Below are positions 26,931 to 37,981 of a stretch of DNA of 64,000 bases, in pieces. The stretch's first letter is position 1; every line of letters starts with the position of its first letter. The stretch lies in assembly GCA_009746045.1 (NCBI GenBank), contig RPFO01000104.1, positions 2,870,796-2,934,795 of the forward strand. Direction: 5' to 3'. The position numbers and the translations under genes are program-made. This DNA comes from Mesostigma viride. Lineage: Eukaryota > Streptophyta > Mesostigmatophyceae > Mesostigmatales > Mesostigmataceae. The notes under the pieces were generated by a model. That model did no database searches. It saw nothing but the letters and a program-made list of their open reading frames with translations, and was not told the DNA's origin.

Positions 26931-27273
26931 TCTGACGTTGATGTTTGTCCTGGATGCTGGAAAACACGTCACCCCATTGCAGCAGGAGCGCGCTGCACGG
27001 CACCCAGGCACAACAAGACACGCCAGGGCGCTACAACCGCGCGGGGGCGGCAGACCAGGGTGACACCTGTAAGCTACCCTCACCATTTTTCACAAATGGT
27101 TTCCTGTTACCTTCTGTCTGCCAAGTGTTGCCTGAGTGTGATGATGTGGATTGGGAAGTGGCATATGACATGACACTGTCACACATGATGCGTGACCCAC
27201 CATAGCTTCCCTTAGTGCAGCAGCAGAAAAGGTAATCACGTATGGTGCTCTAGCAGAGCAACTGCACAAGGTT

Positions 27274-29169
27274 ATGGGCCATGAGGCTGTGGCTGAAAGG
27301 CTAGCCAATAAAATACAAGGCCATGATCTGGAACAGATGTGCAGGCACGTACGTAAGCACTGTGAGCAATGTCAGCTATATGCTCCTAAGCCCAGAAAAT
27401 GGCATGTGGCCACACCACCACTGGCTAGAGGCAAACTGGTTGGGGATGTTATACACGTGGTGAAGGACACGGTATACTACCTAGTCATAAAGGATGCCTG
27501 GTCAAGGTTTGTGGTAGTGGAGCCCCTGCCTGGGATGGATAAAGAGCAGCTGCACAGAGCTTTACAGATAGCCTTGGCACGTTTTCACCCCATTGAAAAA
27601 GTAATGCTGGATCAGCAGTTTCTCTGCATCCAGGACAGGAATGACCTGCCCAAGATAGAAGTGTCTGGGGCTCAAGATCATGAACGTCAGGGGTTGGTAG
27701 AACGTACCATGAGAGCCATCAGGGATGTGATAAGAAAAATGCCATCCAGGTTGGCTGACTCTGGTAGCTATGCTGACAGGGCATCTTGGGCAGCAGGGGT
27801 GACTACCCAGCTAAACGCCAAACCAATAATGTCCTCACCTTTTGGGGAAATCACCCCAACTGGCCTTCAGTCAGGCAGCTATGCTTCAGAGGTACACACT
27901 CACTACAACACACAAAGGCAGCACTTAGCCAAGTTGCTGGCAAAGAAAGACAAAAATAATGCCAGGCCTGTGTTTGAAGTGGGGGACCATGTGTTGTTTT
28001 TCAGAGAGGGTGACAGAGGAAGAGCACACTCTGCCAGATGGCACGGTCCAGCTGTAGTCACCAAAATTCATGAAGAAGGGACTGCAGTCACTATACAACA
28101 TGACAGAGAGCGTGTGGTCAGCAAGCATAGACTCAAGCTTTATTACCCACCACTGGCAGACGTGTCAGGGGTAGAATTCTTGGACATGGATTCAGAGCAG
28201 GAGTCTGGTGGATTGATCTCACCCAATGAATTGGCTAAGGACGTCATTGATGCAAGCACTAGTACCACAGTAGAAGCTCCTGTGTTCCTCAGTAGTGCAG
28301 CCCCACTACAACCCAATAGTCCACCTGGGCAGGAGGACGGTGCACAGGGTGAGCAGCAGGTAGCACCTCCCTCACACCTGGAGGAGTCACAAAATAGAGC
28401 AGATCCTGTCGTTCCCAGGAAGTCATTTGCTGAGATTCTTAAGGCCTTGCACAAGGCACACAACACTAAAGCAGTTGTGGCAACAGGTACAGCACAGGTC
28501 AATGCTGTAGGGGATGCAGGTCAAGATCCTAGTATTTTGGCTGTAGACACCCAAGCACAGGTGAGTATCATCAGTGCAGAAGCTGTATCTGGTCTGAAAA
28601 TGAAGGCCTCACCATGGGCTAGAGTGTCAGATTTTTCAGGCAAAACCAAAATGCAGGTCAAAGGTCAGGTGAGCATTCAAATCTTGGGTATGCCCACTCC
28701 ATTTCAGGTGGTTGAGGGTTACTCAGGGAATGCCCTGTTAGGGGAACCTTTTGTATCTTACCCTGGTGTTGTCATCTCAGCTGGGAGGTTGAGTGTGGCA
28801 GGGGTAGGACAGGTGCCTCTAGATCATTTTAAAATCCCTTTGAGCCAGATTAGCACTGGGTTGGATGCTGCCATCAATGCAGTTAAGCCCAAGTACCTCC
28901 CAGGTCAGGAACCGTGTGTGGAGGACCTCATACACTCTCAAAAGCTACACCCTTCAGCGTTTGGGCTTGGTAGATGGGATGTTGCATCCATGTCTCCCCT
29001 GTCCTATGATGATATTGTACGGGACTGCCAGACGCAGATTGGGTTTCTTAAGTGGCTTGAGGCTTTTACCAAAGCCAGGGAGGAGTGGGTTGTTCCAGAT
29101 GCACGTAGTCCCACACACACACCACCTGTGACTCCTCTTGATGCTATGCCAGCTGGGCCAAGAAGCTAA
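27274..29169 (+). CDS. Retrotransposon integrase followed by aspartic protease, 631 aa
   Basis: Residues 3-33 form the HHCC zinc finger of integrase (HEAVAERL ... HVRKHCEQC). The catalytic triad is probably D58 (GDVIHV), D113 (VMLDQQF) and E143 (GLVERTMRAI); the D-E spacing is 29, shorter than the usual 35. An SH3-like C-terminal part follows (EVGDHVLFF, RWHGPAVVTKI, KHRLKLYY near 230-295). From about 418 a retropepsin domain appears: ILAVDTQAQVSII (DTQA in place of DTGA) and NALLGEPFV. The rest is a linker to RT. The start is the first in-frame ATG; the true polyprotein probably begins upstream. Protease after integrase is not the standard copia order. Confidence 0.75.
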   Translation: MGHEAVAERLANKIQGHDLEQMCRHVRKHCEQCQLYAPKPRKWHVATPPLARGKLVGDVIHVVKDTVYYLVIKDAWSRFVVVEPLPGMDKEQLHRALQIALARFHPIEKVMLDQQFLCIQDRNDLPKIEVSGAQDHERQGLVERTMRAIRDVIRKMPSRLADSGSYADRASWAAGVTTQLNAKPIMSSPFGEITPTGLQSGSYASEVHTHYNTQRQHLAKLLAKKDKNNARPVFEVGDHVLFFREGDRGRAHSARWHGPAVVTKIHEEGTAVTIQHDRERVVSKHRLKLYYPPLADVSGVEFLDMDSEQESGGLISPNELAKDVIDASTSTTVEAPVFLSSAAPLQPNSPPGQEDGAQGEQQVAPPSHLEESQNRADPVVPRKSFAEILKALHKAHNTKAVVATGTAQVNAVGDAGQDPSILAVDTQAQVSIISAEAVSGLKMKASPWARVSDFSGKTKMQVKGQVSIQILGMPTPFQVVEGYSGNALLGEPFVSYPGVVISAGRLSVAGVGQVPLDHFKIPLSQISTGLDAAINAVKPKYLPGQEPCVEDLIHSQKLHPSAFGLGRWDVASMSPLSYDDIVRDCQTQIGFLKWLEAFTKAREEWVVPDARSPTHTPPVTPLDAMPAGPRS

Positions 29170-30572
29170 GGTTAAAGTTTGTGTGCAAGCATAAACCTCA
29201 GGCTGATGGGGGACCACCCATTTTCCATGCTAGGCCATGTGTTACTGAGTTCAGGGGCTCTACAGAGCTGACAGAGGCTGAGCTTTATACTCCTGGTATT
29301 CAGCAAACGTCTCTCAAGGTGTTGCTTTCCTTGTTTTTGCATCAGCTTAATACAGGGAAGGATTATGTGTGTAAAGCCACAGATATCAAAAGAGCCTTTC
29401 TAAAGGGGGACCCTGCCATAGCACAGCAGGTCTGGAGAGGTCAGGTATACGTGGTGAATACTCCTAAGGTGTGGCACAGGGATATTGTTCAACCCTTGTT
29501 GAGGCCAAACCTGGGGGTTGAAGGGTTGCAGTCAGCTCCAAAAATTTTTAGGCTGTCTGCACAGGAGGTATTCATGAAGCTAGGGGCCACCTATGATGAC
29601 ATTGACCCTTGCCTGTTTGTCATCCCACACCCTGATGGAATGATGATGTTTGTCTGGCATGGGGATGATCAGTTAATCTCAGGTCCTAGAGCTGCAGTGG
29701 ATGCTTTCATAGCTCAGGTGTCTGCCAGTTTTGAGATTGGCAAGCAGCTAGAGCTGGGCAAGGAGCCAGTCAAGTTCTGTGGCATGATGCTTGAGTTGCT
29801 GCAGCAGCAGGGCAGCTGGGTTTGTTCCATGCAGGCCTCTGCTGAATACATTAAGTCTTGTCTGGATGTCCTGCCTGTTCACATCACCCCTGACATGTGC
29901 CCTACCATTAGAGGCAAGCTTGGTTGGCTATGTGCTACATGTGCACCCCACCTGGCTTTTGTGAGCAGGGTAGATGATGAGGTACTACAGGAGGTAGGAG
30001 CACGGGCAATCAAGCAGTTGTTGCATGATGGTCCACCTTTGATGCTTCACTCACTGGACCTGTTTACTCCCATTCACATCACGTGCATGATGGATAGTTC
30101 AATGGAGTCCAGGGTAGTTACCAAGGTTCAAGCCAGAGAGGCTGGATTGTTTTTCCTGCATAACCAAGGTGGGAAGAAGTCACTAGTCTCCTGGTTCAGT
30201 AGATTGCACAAGAGGAAAGCTGTGAGTAGCAATGTAGCTGAATGCAGGGCTGTGGTATCTTCTGTCTTGCATGCAAGGTATCTCAATCACTTGCTGGTCT
30301 GGCTTCAACACCAGGCTGGTAGCTCTGCAGGAGTGAAAGCACATTTGCTGACTGACTCTCAATCTATCATCTCTTTCCTTGCCAATCCTTTGGCTGTACA
30401 CTCGGACCTGGATTGGATTGTGCTAAAACAGGAATGCAAGTACCTGGAGTCTAAAGCCCACGTCAGGGACAAAGACAATGCTGCAGATGCACTGACCAAG
30501 GTGCCACAAGCAGCAGGACCACAATACCAGGTCTTGTATGGGTTGATGAACCCTGGTTACAGTCTGAAGTGA
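29170..30572 (+). CDS. Retrotransposon reverse transcriptase and RNase H (copia type)
   Basis: The 463-aa frame from ATG 29181 lacks only the first residues of RT; AKKLRLKFVCKHKPQADGG can be read from about 29158, implying a one-base frameshift against the integrase-protease frame. RT motifs are DIKRAFLKGDP (copia DVKTAFLNG) and WHGDDQLISG (copia YVDD; here HGDD). RNase H shows ITCMMDSS, SSNVAECRAVV, LLTDSQSII and a copia-type end DNAADALTK. The two aspartates of the polymerase site are kept. The region between the first and second RT motifs is shorter than in typical copia elements, so part of the palm may be missing. Confidence 0.8.
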
Positions 30573-30955
30573 CTGGCACATTGTACATGTTAGCCCATGA
30601 CCCCCTGCCTAATACTGCAGCTGAAAGGCTGCAGTGGCAGCTGGGTAGTTTTCTGACAGTGAGAAGCACTGGTCTAGAAAGTTGGGACATGATGAATGTG
30701 TTATTTATTGAATAAAATTTTGTGAGACACTTGTTTGGATGACCATGACATGCTGGGGCCTGAGCACCCATCTCACTCAGTTAAGAAACCATGCTTGAGA
30801 CATGGGGCCTTTTTAATGCATCTCTTGTACATGTGTGAGGTGACCTTTGGGTCCTAGTAGGTTATCTGACAGTTTTTTTAAGGCATTGGGAATGGCTGCG
30901 TCCATTTGATGGCTATGTGTGTTTCTGTTGAAACCCAAAGAAAACTTAAAGTGGG
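30573..30955 (+). other. Retrotransposon 3' untranslated region and polypurine tract
   Basis: No gene. ATTGAATAAAATTTTGTG near 30706-30723 resembles a polyadenylation signal, and AAAGTGGG directly before the 3' LTR is the likely polypurine tract for plus-strand priming. Confidence 0.6.
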
Positions 30956-31333
30956 AGTTAGTCTAAGTCTCCCGCCTGTAGCCTAAGTGGACACGTGCCA
31001 GCACCGCCGGCGCCCAATTGGGTACTGGGACGGTGCTGGACTAGAGCAGTCGTGGCATGAACACGTGGCTATACTCAGTATGTGATGAGCCGGTACCTCA
31101 GTACCGGGACTGTAGTTGTCATGTTAGGACTGACTAGATCAGGTTGTAACTGATAGGCTAGTCCGTCCAGGATCAGTAAGTTAGTTTAACTTACGCAAAG
31201 TCTGGCCAGCCATCGTTGACGGCTGGCCAGCAGTATATGTGCCATTCTATCCTAATGCCAAGGTGTCTCGTCGTTCAAGCACACACACGCCATTTGGCAG
31301 TGCCCGAGCATTCCAGCTTTGTGTTGCATAACT
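30956..31333 (+). repeat. 3' LTR
   Basis: 378 bp, same length and, by eye, same sequence as the 5' LTR. It is followed by the GATAA target copy and then by the continued primase-helicase frame. Confidence 0.9.
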
Positions 31334-31338
31334 GATAA

Positions 31339-34300
31339 ATGTCGAGGAAGAGCGAGATATGCGGGTCCTTATTGGCCATCGCGTCAGGAGCGGCATCTTC
31401 AAGCAGTCTGTTCACGTAACGGTGCCGACGATCTACATCCCGACCATGGAGGATCGTGTTAAGATGGGAGAGCTTTTTCAGTCGTTCCTTATGCAGTGCG
31501 CGATGGATTTGACTTCAGGATATCAGTCCGAGGTGTGCCAGAGACTCGTCAAGTCCCAGCACTCGAAAGAGGATTGGGAGGACATGCACGCGAACGGGAA
31601 TCCGAGTGTGGAGAAAACAACTGGCGTTTGGGCGCCTAAACACGACATCAAGTTTTGCTATGATAGAACAATCTATTCGAGGTACCGGGCCTTTCGCATG
31701 ATAGGGATGAAGAAGCGCGGAGACAGCGGTGAGGACGCATACCTCCGTCCAGTCCCAGGGGGTAGTTCCGACGTCGGCGAATATTTGGTGACTGTCTTCA
31801 ACGAAGAGGGACTGACCCGGCTCCCCCATGTCGATGATGCGGAACTATCCGAAACGAGCCATACAGTGTTTCGAGGGTATGGGAAGACTATCCCACCACC
31901 TCGGGGCCTGGACATCTCGCCATCCATCGAAGCAATGAAAAGGTTTTCGCCTGGATGCAAGTATATGCGCACAACCTGTAAAGAATCCGAGCGAGGTGTC
32001 GCAACGTTCGTCAAGTACTCCGTCGACTCTGTGGATCCGTTATGCAGGATCTGCCTCAAGATACACGACAACAACGGGCCTTATAACCTGCTACTCCCTA
32101 ATGGCGCTGTACAGTACAGATGCCACCAGGACTCACAGCACCGATTCATCGAGATCTCCCCGCCCGTGATGAAGCTCGCGGACTCGGAGAAAGTTCCGTT
32201 CACTAACGAGTACTCGTCCGAAAAAATCAGGCCTTTCAGCTGGGATGCGCTTTTTGGAGGCCCGCACAAGAGCACCATCCTTGTTCAGTCGAATTGTGGG
32301 ACAGGTAAATCTGAGAGGATTCGTGAACTCGTCAACGAGGCGGTGAGGAAGGATCCAGATATTCGCGTGTGCTGTATCGTGGCTAACATCAGCTTGTCCA
32401 AGGAGGAGGATCGCAATTACAGATCTCTGGGCGAGGGTGGGAGGACAGTCGTATGGGAGGACAACGCGTTCCATCTCCTGTACAGTGACCCAAATTTTCG
32501 TCACTATCTCAGCGGCTCAAAGGGGATGATTTCTGACGACAGGGTGTTGATAGTCCTGAACAGCATCTTGCGCCTCACGGACCAACCGTTCGACCTCCTC
32601 ATCCTGGACGAAATTTACAACACCCTCACCGCCCTTTCACAGCGCTACGTGGAGAACCGTCGCGAGGTGTTGAGAAAATTCGTCAGGCTCATCGAAACGT
32701 CCAAGGTCGTGATCGCGCCAGACGCTACTGTTACTCGAAAGGTCTACGATTTCATAGCGGCCTATCGCGCGGCGGACACTATGGAGGTGGATTGCAACAC
32801 CTTCAGGCGCCCTACCAACAGGACTCTGCGATGGGTGGACGTGACCTCAGAGAAGAACTGGCGAAAGGTCTGCGTGGACCGCTTTGTCGCTGAGTGTGAG
32901 AGGAGGATAGAGGCCGGAGAGAGGATTTTCTGCCCAATGTCTGGCAAAAAAGAGGCCGCCATGGCGTATGAGGCACTCAAACCCTTCATCGACAAGCGCA
33001 AGAACGGGCGTCTCTACACTAGTCTGACGAGCAAGGAGGATCTGGAGGTTGGCGCGAATGCTGCGTGGGCTGACTTGGACTTTTTGATCTTCAGCCCCAC
33101 GATCACGGTTGGAGTCAGCTACACGGAGCACACGTTCGACAGCATGGTGGGACTCTTCATCAACGGGGACTACTACGCGAGCTACACGACAACCCTCCAG
33201 CAAATTTTCAGGGTGCGCCACTTAGTCAAGGGAGAGATGGTCATCTTCTATCGAGACACGACTTCGCTTCTTGACAGGCCTCCAACGGACTACGGCACGA
33301 TCGTCGAGAACATGATCGCGGGGGACACTGCGCTCATCCAGCTGCTGTTCGACAACGCCGACGTAGTCTGCGACTGGAGCGCGGACAAGTCGCGTATCTA
33401 TGACAGAAATTGCCCCAAGTTCCGTCTCTTCTGCCGGAACCAGCAAGATCTCGCGGTGTCGAGGTCCCACTACAAGGGAAATCTCATCAAGATACTGACG
33501 GAGGACTACAGCGTGGAGGTGTCGGCAGTGGAGGAGTTGGGGGACATCGACGCCCCTCCGCTTCCGGTACTAGAAGATCCAGACAAGGACAGGGAGGTGG
33601 TGCTTATGAGCGAGGAGGAGTACAAGGATCTAGAGGGGAGAATCGGCGGCACGGTTCCACTTTCACCGTACGAAATGCGTCTGAAGGCGGTGTACGAACT
33701 GGTTCACCGGTTGTACATGATTCCGTATGATCTCATCGACGACGAGCTCCCTCAAATTCTGGACAAGGAGATGGGGAGGAAGGCGTACACTGGCATTCGG
33801 CAATATTCGAAGTTGACGGGACTAGGAACCAAGGAGCATTTCAGAGACAATCTGTTGATTCTGCAGAAGTCAGAGTCCTTGTTTGATTTGAAGGCGTATT
33901 CTCGTTTTGGACTAGCACAGTCTCTGGCCATTACGCTCAAGCTACTAGAAGGGACGCCTATCATCGACTTCATCACGACGGCTGATCCGTCCAATCTCAC
34001 AATGAAGTTGACGCGCGACGAGACGATTGCACTAGGGAATAAAATTGATAGCGAAATTGCCGACAAGGCCTGGTTCATGCGCTCAACATTTGGATACCAA
34101 CGGCGAGCAGGCGAGGCTGGTAGTTTGTCTTTTGCACAGTGTAGCGGGCTCGTCAACAGGTTGTTAAGCCCGACTCTGGGAATTTCTGCCAAAGGGGCGA
34201 AGGGCAACAGCCGTGGCGGTGGTTACTTGGAAATTTCGAAGGCGGACATGCACGCATTTCTTGATAGGTATAAACCCTCGTGGTGGGGCGATGAGAAGGA

Positions 34301-34373
34301 TTATTCGATCACGTCGTTGTCTGGCCTGTCGATGGATGAAATCGCTCCTTTCCTGCAGGGAGCGGATAAGTAA
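31339..34373 (+). pseudogene. PLV primase-helicase, 3' part: AEP remainder plus UL9-like SF2 helicase
   Basis: The remaining 1000 residues first complete the primase: FCYDRTIYSRYRAFRMIG matches the conserved AEP strand with a basic residue, and CRICLK with a later CH pair (residues about 230-255 from 31359) looks like the zinc-binding part of UL52-type primases. Then a superfamily 2 helicase follows: Walker A SNCGTGKSE near residue 312, DEAD-type Walker B LLILDEIYN near 413, and motif VI QQIFRVRHL near 613, the layout of origin-binding helicases of the UL9 type. Together these would unwind and prime viral DNA. The C-terminal 350 residues are unassigned. The frame itself is open; only the insertion breaks it. 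The first internal ATG is at 31359. Confidence 0.75.
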
Positions 34374-34471
34374 TAAATATTTTTAATGGAACGCGTTTCT
34401 GCCATGCATGTAGTCATCGTTGCCAGCGACAACTGCTTCCCATGCAAATCGGAGGCCCATCCGGTTCGGGT

Positions 34472-35296
34472 CACACCCCGCCGCGCGGCCCTCGCCGGCT
34501 CCCTCACCCTGCGAGGCCATGGCGAAAAATTGGGCGGTCTTTTCTTAAGAGTAAGTACGTGCAATATTTCGCCACCTCCAACAACCCACGCCACCTCAGC
34601 GCCGGCCAGTGGGGGAAGGTGGCGAAAAATTGGGCGTTCTTTTCTTAAGAGTAAGTACGTGCAATTTTTCGCCATCCTTGTCACACCTTGACAAACACCT
34701 CCTATGACCCGCGCCAAGGGGTGGCAAGGTGGCGAAAAATTGGGCGTTCTTTATATAAGAGTAAGTACGTGCAATTTTTCGCCATCACTCTCACACCTTG
34801 ACAAACACATCCTATGACCCGCGCCAAGGGGTGGCAGGGTGGCGAAAAATTGGGCGTTCTTTATATAAGAGTAAGTACGTGCAATTTTTCGCCATCACTC
34901 TCACACCTTGACAAACACCTCCTATGACCCGCGCCAAGGGGTGGCAGGGTGGCGAAAAATTGGGCGTTCTTTATATAAGAGTAAGTACGTGCAATTTTTC
35001 GCCATCCTTGTCACACCCCAACACACACCCTCACAATTCTGCCAGGGGTGGTGACAGATGCCAGCCTAAATGTCACAAGCTTGGTGAGCAGTGGTGGCAG
35101 GCGGGCACTTATGTTTTTTGCAAGTGGTTTAGGGTTTTAGGGTTTAGGGTTTAGGGTGAGACCCCCTCCTAGGCCGCGGTCACTATAGGGTCACTATAGG
35201 GGTGGCAGATGCCAGCATAAGGGTGGTGCACTTCTCCTAGTCGCGATGACGGAATGATGACGGAATGATGATGGAAGCTACTTAATTAATTAATTA
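34472..35296 (-). repeat. Right terminal inverted repeat of the PLV
   Basis: Mirror of 7721-8546 with the same five hairpins (34519-35005), telomere-like tract and TTAA end. One visible difference: the innermost hairpin has GCAATATTTCGCC at 34561-34573 where the left arm has the perfect stem. The open frames at 34301-34717 and 34386-34691 are only hairpin repeats and end-of-gene sequence. Confidence 0.9.
35127..35157. repeat. Telomere-like TTTAGGG tract in the right TIR
   Basis: Mirror of the tract at 7861-7891: TTTAGGG units with one TTTTAGGG, oriented GGG towards the outer end of the provirus. Confidence 0.9.
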
Positions 35297-36223
35297 GACA
35301 ACTCATTAATTCGTCTTCGCGTTTGCGAAACCAAGGTGACGCAGGAGTGCATGCCTCCGCTTGTTTTGCAAAGGAGGTACGGAGTGCATGGAAGGATCGA
35401 TATGGTTTTGACATATGTAGCCAATGTAGATAGATTAGACCGGTAGGAATGTGTGCACCCATCCATCCATTCATCGGGGTTAATGCTCCGTGACTCCCCA
35501 ACGGGAGCACGAGTCTAATTAATTAATTAATTAATTTGACATATGTGAAAGTGAAGACTGGGACTAGCTAGTCTGATGCGCTGGCTTCTCCCAGCCTAAG
35601 AGGTCCGCCCGCGCCTGCATACAGGGTGGATTCGGCTTGCTTTTTCCCAATCGATACCCAGGGTTCACCCGTACCTGCATGCACTTACGTTTCTCGCCTT
35701 TGGAATCGGGCAGGCCTTAATTTTGGCTGGGAAGTTGACCTGCTTGGCTGGAGCTCCGGCTGCCCTAGCTCCTTTTCTTTCCCGCGGCTCCTTCCTTAAT
35801 TGATTAGTGCACTGGCCCGGTCATTGCATGCGTGCATTGACAATCCATACGATCTCTGACTACTGATTATCAATCCTCTCTGGCTCTTTCTATTTTCGGT
35901 AAAATTTCTCAACCATACGGGGTACTGAAATTATATATAAGACTTTCTGTAAACAGACACATTTTTTTGAAATTCAATGACGAGGCGTGAGGCTGTACTT
36001 CGAACCATCCATGAACCATCATCCTAACCACTATCCACGGCTCCCCAACGGGACTGCGTGTAATAAATTATACTAGCATTCTGGGTCAGCTGCACGCATA
36101 ACCCTGCAACTGTGTGAACATGCACCATGTATGGAAGTTATACCATGCATGTTCGCAGATATATACTGTGCCTACCTGGATGCACTAGTGGCATACATGC
36201 ATGTGCCTAGGCTCTGGCCAGAT
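35297..36223. other. Non-coding; short dispersed GACTCCCCAACGGGAGCACGAG repeats
   Basis: No gene is recognised. CTCCGTGACTCCCCAACGGG near 35488-35507, followed by AGCACGAGT and TTAATTAA units, recurs in inverted orientation at 56404-56452. A shorter relative (CGGCTCCCCAACGGGA) is at 36038-36053. It may be a small SINE or MITE tied to TTAA-rich sites. Confidence 0.5.
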
Positions 36224-36740
36224 TAAGCACTTGCGTACGTATCATGCACATAGGCATGACAGTGATGCCATGGACTACTATGCTAATCTCATTAGAAAAA
36301 TTATTGCACAAAACAAACAGACAAATATCGTCTGCATCATGCCCCAACCCTGTAGTACTAGATGGGGATATAATCCTCATCCGAGCTTTCCTCTACTGTC
36401 GGGGCAGACAGTGCGGTAGTGTAGCGGCTATCCTCAGTTTCAATGATTACCTCTACCTAAGTACTTCTACCCTGTCTAGCAATGGGCCACAGGGGCCGTG
36501 GGGAGACAATCGGGTCATACCCTTCTGGGAGGTGCCTGTCGCATTTGGCAGCCCATTTCTCCTTGTCAAGGATGCGGGCGCGGAGTAAGTATAGTCCCTC
36601 AAGCCCAACATCCTCAAGCAGTTGTGACACAGCTCGGTGCGGGGCGCGCGAAAGTCGGCCAGTGGGTTGCGAGCGGACGAGGCCCTGCCATAGGAGGAGG
36701 TGTCTACCCGGTCGGCTAGTCTGAAGTCCCCCTTGAAGGG
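36224..36740. repeat. Dispersed repeat R1, copy 2
   Basis: The uninterrupted copy of R1. It shows the empty site for the MITE found in copy 1 (CTGTAGTACTAG at 36352-36363). At the place where copy 3 holds the AACG array it has only AAAACAAACAGACAAAT (36310-36326). The minus-strand frame 36453-36806 is a relict of the same unidentified protein as in copy 1. Confidence 0.75.
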
Positions 36741-37725
36741 TTGCTCTCCCACCCCCTCTGGTAGGAAATCAATCAATAGTCTCGAGGGAGTACCTTCGGG
36801 CTTCAAACTTGTGTTTCATCCAAAGAAAAGGATGTTATAACTTTTTCAAAAACAGGGCCTGCTTGGGGCCACCTTTCAGGCGCGCCCGAGGCAGCAATGA
36901 TGTATATGTACCCTGCACAAAAATGCACGCCCCCCAGGATTGCACAGCAGAGACAAATAGTCTTCTTGTTTGAGATGCATAGTATAAGTGTATAAAATAA
37001 TAAATATACACGTAGACTGCGTCACGCCAAGTCCTCAGTGGGATGGATATGGAATGGGGTGGATGATGCTAGCTATCTAACTTCTAGTTACAAGTCCTCT
37101 GTGGAATCGATATGGAATGCGGTGGATCGATCTAGCTATCTAACTTCTCGTTACAGGGTTGCGGGCACCACGAAATCAAATCACAGTGGTCGCCAAACTG
37201 GGTCACAGTTCAATATAAAAAGGGCTAGGCATCAAGCCAGTTGGACGTTGGAAGCACAAACACTCCATTGAAATCAAGTTCTCATTCTCCATCAAGTGTG
37301 TCAGCAGATTTATTCATGAATGTTGCATCGCGCAATTTCTCGTTTGCTTCGAGTTCCACTCTCATGAGCCTAAGTTTGCCAAATGTTGCCAGTCAACAAG
37401 AACTTTTCTCAACATCTCACGAAGTGTTGGTATTTCTTGCAACTAGCTTGAAGTCCTCGTAATTTGCTACCGAAAAGTTCAAGGGAAAATACTTTAAAGG
37501 GCAAAAATTGACTCCTCTGTGCCATCGTAGTAATTCTTTCTAAGGCAACTTACGGGACCCTCCTGAAGTTAACAGGGAGGAACGGAGTTAGATGAATAAT
37601 ACTATAATGGATACAAGTGCAGGCAGTAGAAGAAATATAGTACTATATATATTATACATAAGGAAAAGAAAGAAGAGGTTGTTTCATCCTGTCCTTGTCT
37701 ACATAGACGACTCTACACTCCATAC
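36741..37725. other. No gene recognised; 66-bp direct repeat
   Basis: GTCCTCAGTGGGATGGATAT at 37030 and GTCCTCTGTGGAATCGATAT at 37096 begin two related 66-bp units that each end in TAGCTATCTAACTTCT. Nothing else is assigned. Confidence 0.5.
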
Positions 37726-37981
37726 CCGCCCGCCCACCCGCCCGCCCGCCGCCCGCCCGCCCGCCGCCCGCCCGCCCGCCCGCCGCCCGCCGCCGCGCCC
37801 GCCCGCCCGCCCGCCGCCCCCCCCCCCGCCTGCCCCCCGCCCCCCCCCCCCTCCCTCCCTCCCTCCTCCCTCCTCCCTCCCTCCCTCCCTCCCTCCCTCC
37901 CTCCCTCCCTCCCTCCCTCCCTCCCTCCCTCCCTCCCTCCCTCCCTCCTCCCTCCCTCCCTCCCTCCCTCCCTCCCTCCCT
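37726..37981. repeat. (CCCG)n/(CCCT)n microsatellite
   Basis: A pyrimidine strand of CCCG and CCG units passes through C runs into about thirty CCCT units. Frames through it are proline- or leucine-rich and not genes. Confidence 0.95.

Larger units (their letters stand above)
23850..31338 (+). mobile_element. Ty1/copia-type LTR retrotransposon
   Basis: Two 378-bp LTRs (23855-24232 and 30956-31333) flank gag, integrase, protease, reverse transcriptase and RNase H regions, all on the plus strand. The insertion made a 5-bp target duplication GATAA (23850-23854 and 31334-31338). A purine-rich AAAGTGGG stands just before the 3' LTR. Integrase precedes reverse transcriptase, which places it in the Ty1/copia group. 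Frames are broken in gag and between protease and RT, so this copy may depend on others. Confidence 0.9.
7721..35296. mobile_element. Integrated polinton-like virus (PLV) with nested transposons
   Basis: Two inverted arms of about 825 bp bracket a set of genes typical of polinton-like viruses: a major capsid protein, a putative minor capsid protein, an FtsK/HerA packaging ATPase, a tyrosine recombinase and a primase-helicase. No protein-primed DNA polymerase B or cysteine protease was seen. Removal of the piggyBac-like element and of the LTR retrotransposon, each with one target copy, leaves about 18.4 kb. The recombinase is frameshifted and the primase-helicase is split, so this copy is probably dead although most structural frames remain open. 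Such viruses infect algae, often together with giant viruses. Confidence 0.85.

Noticed and set aside
30463-30771. Minus-strand 102-aa frame
   Set aside because: Shadow of the RNase H end and 3' untranslated region of the retrotransposon.
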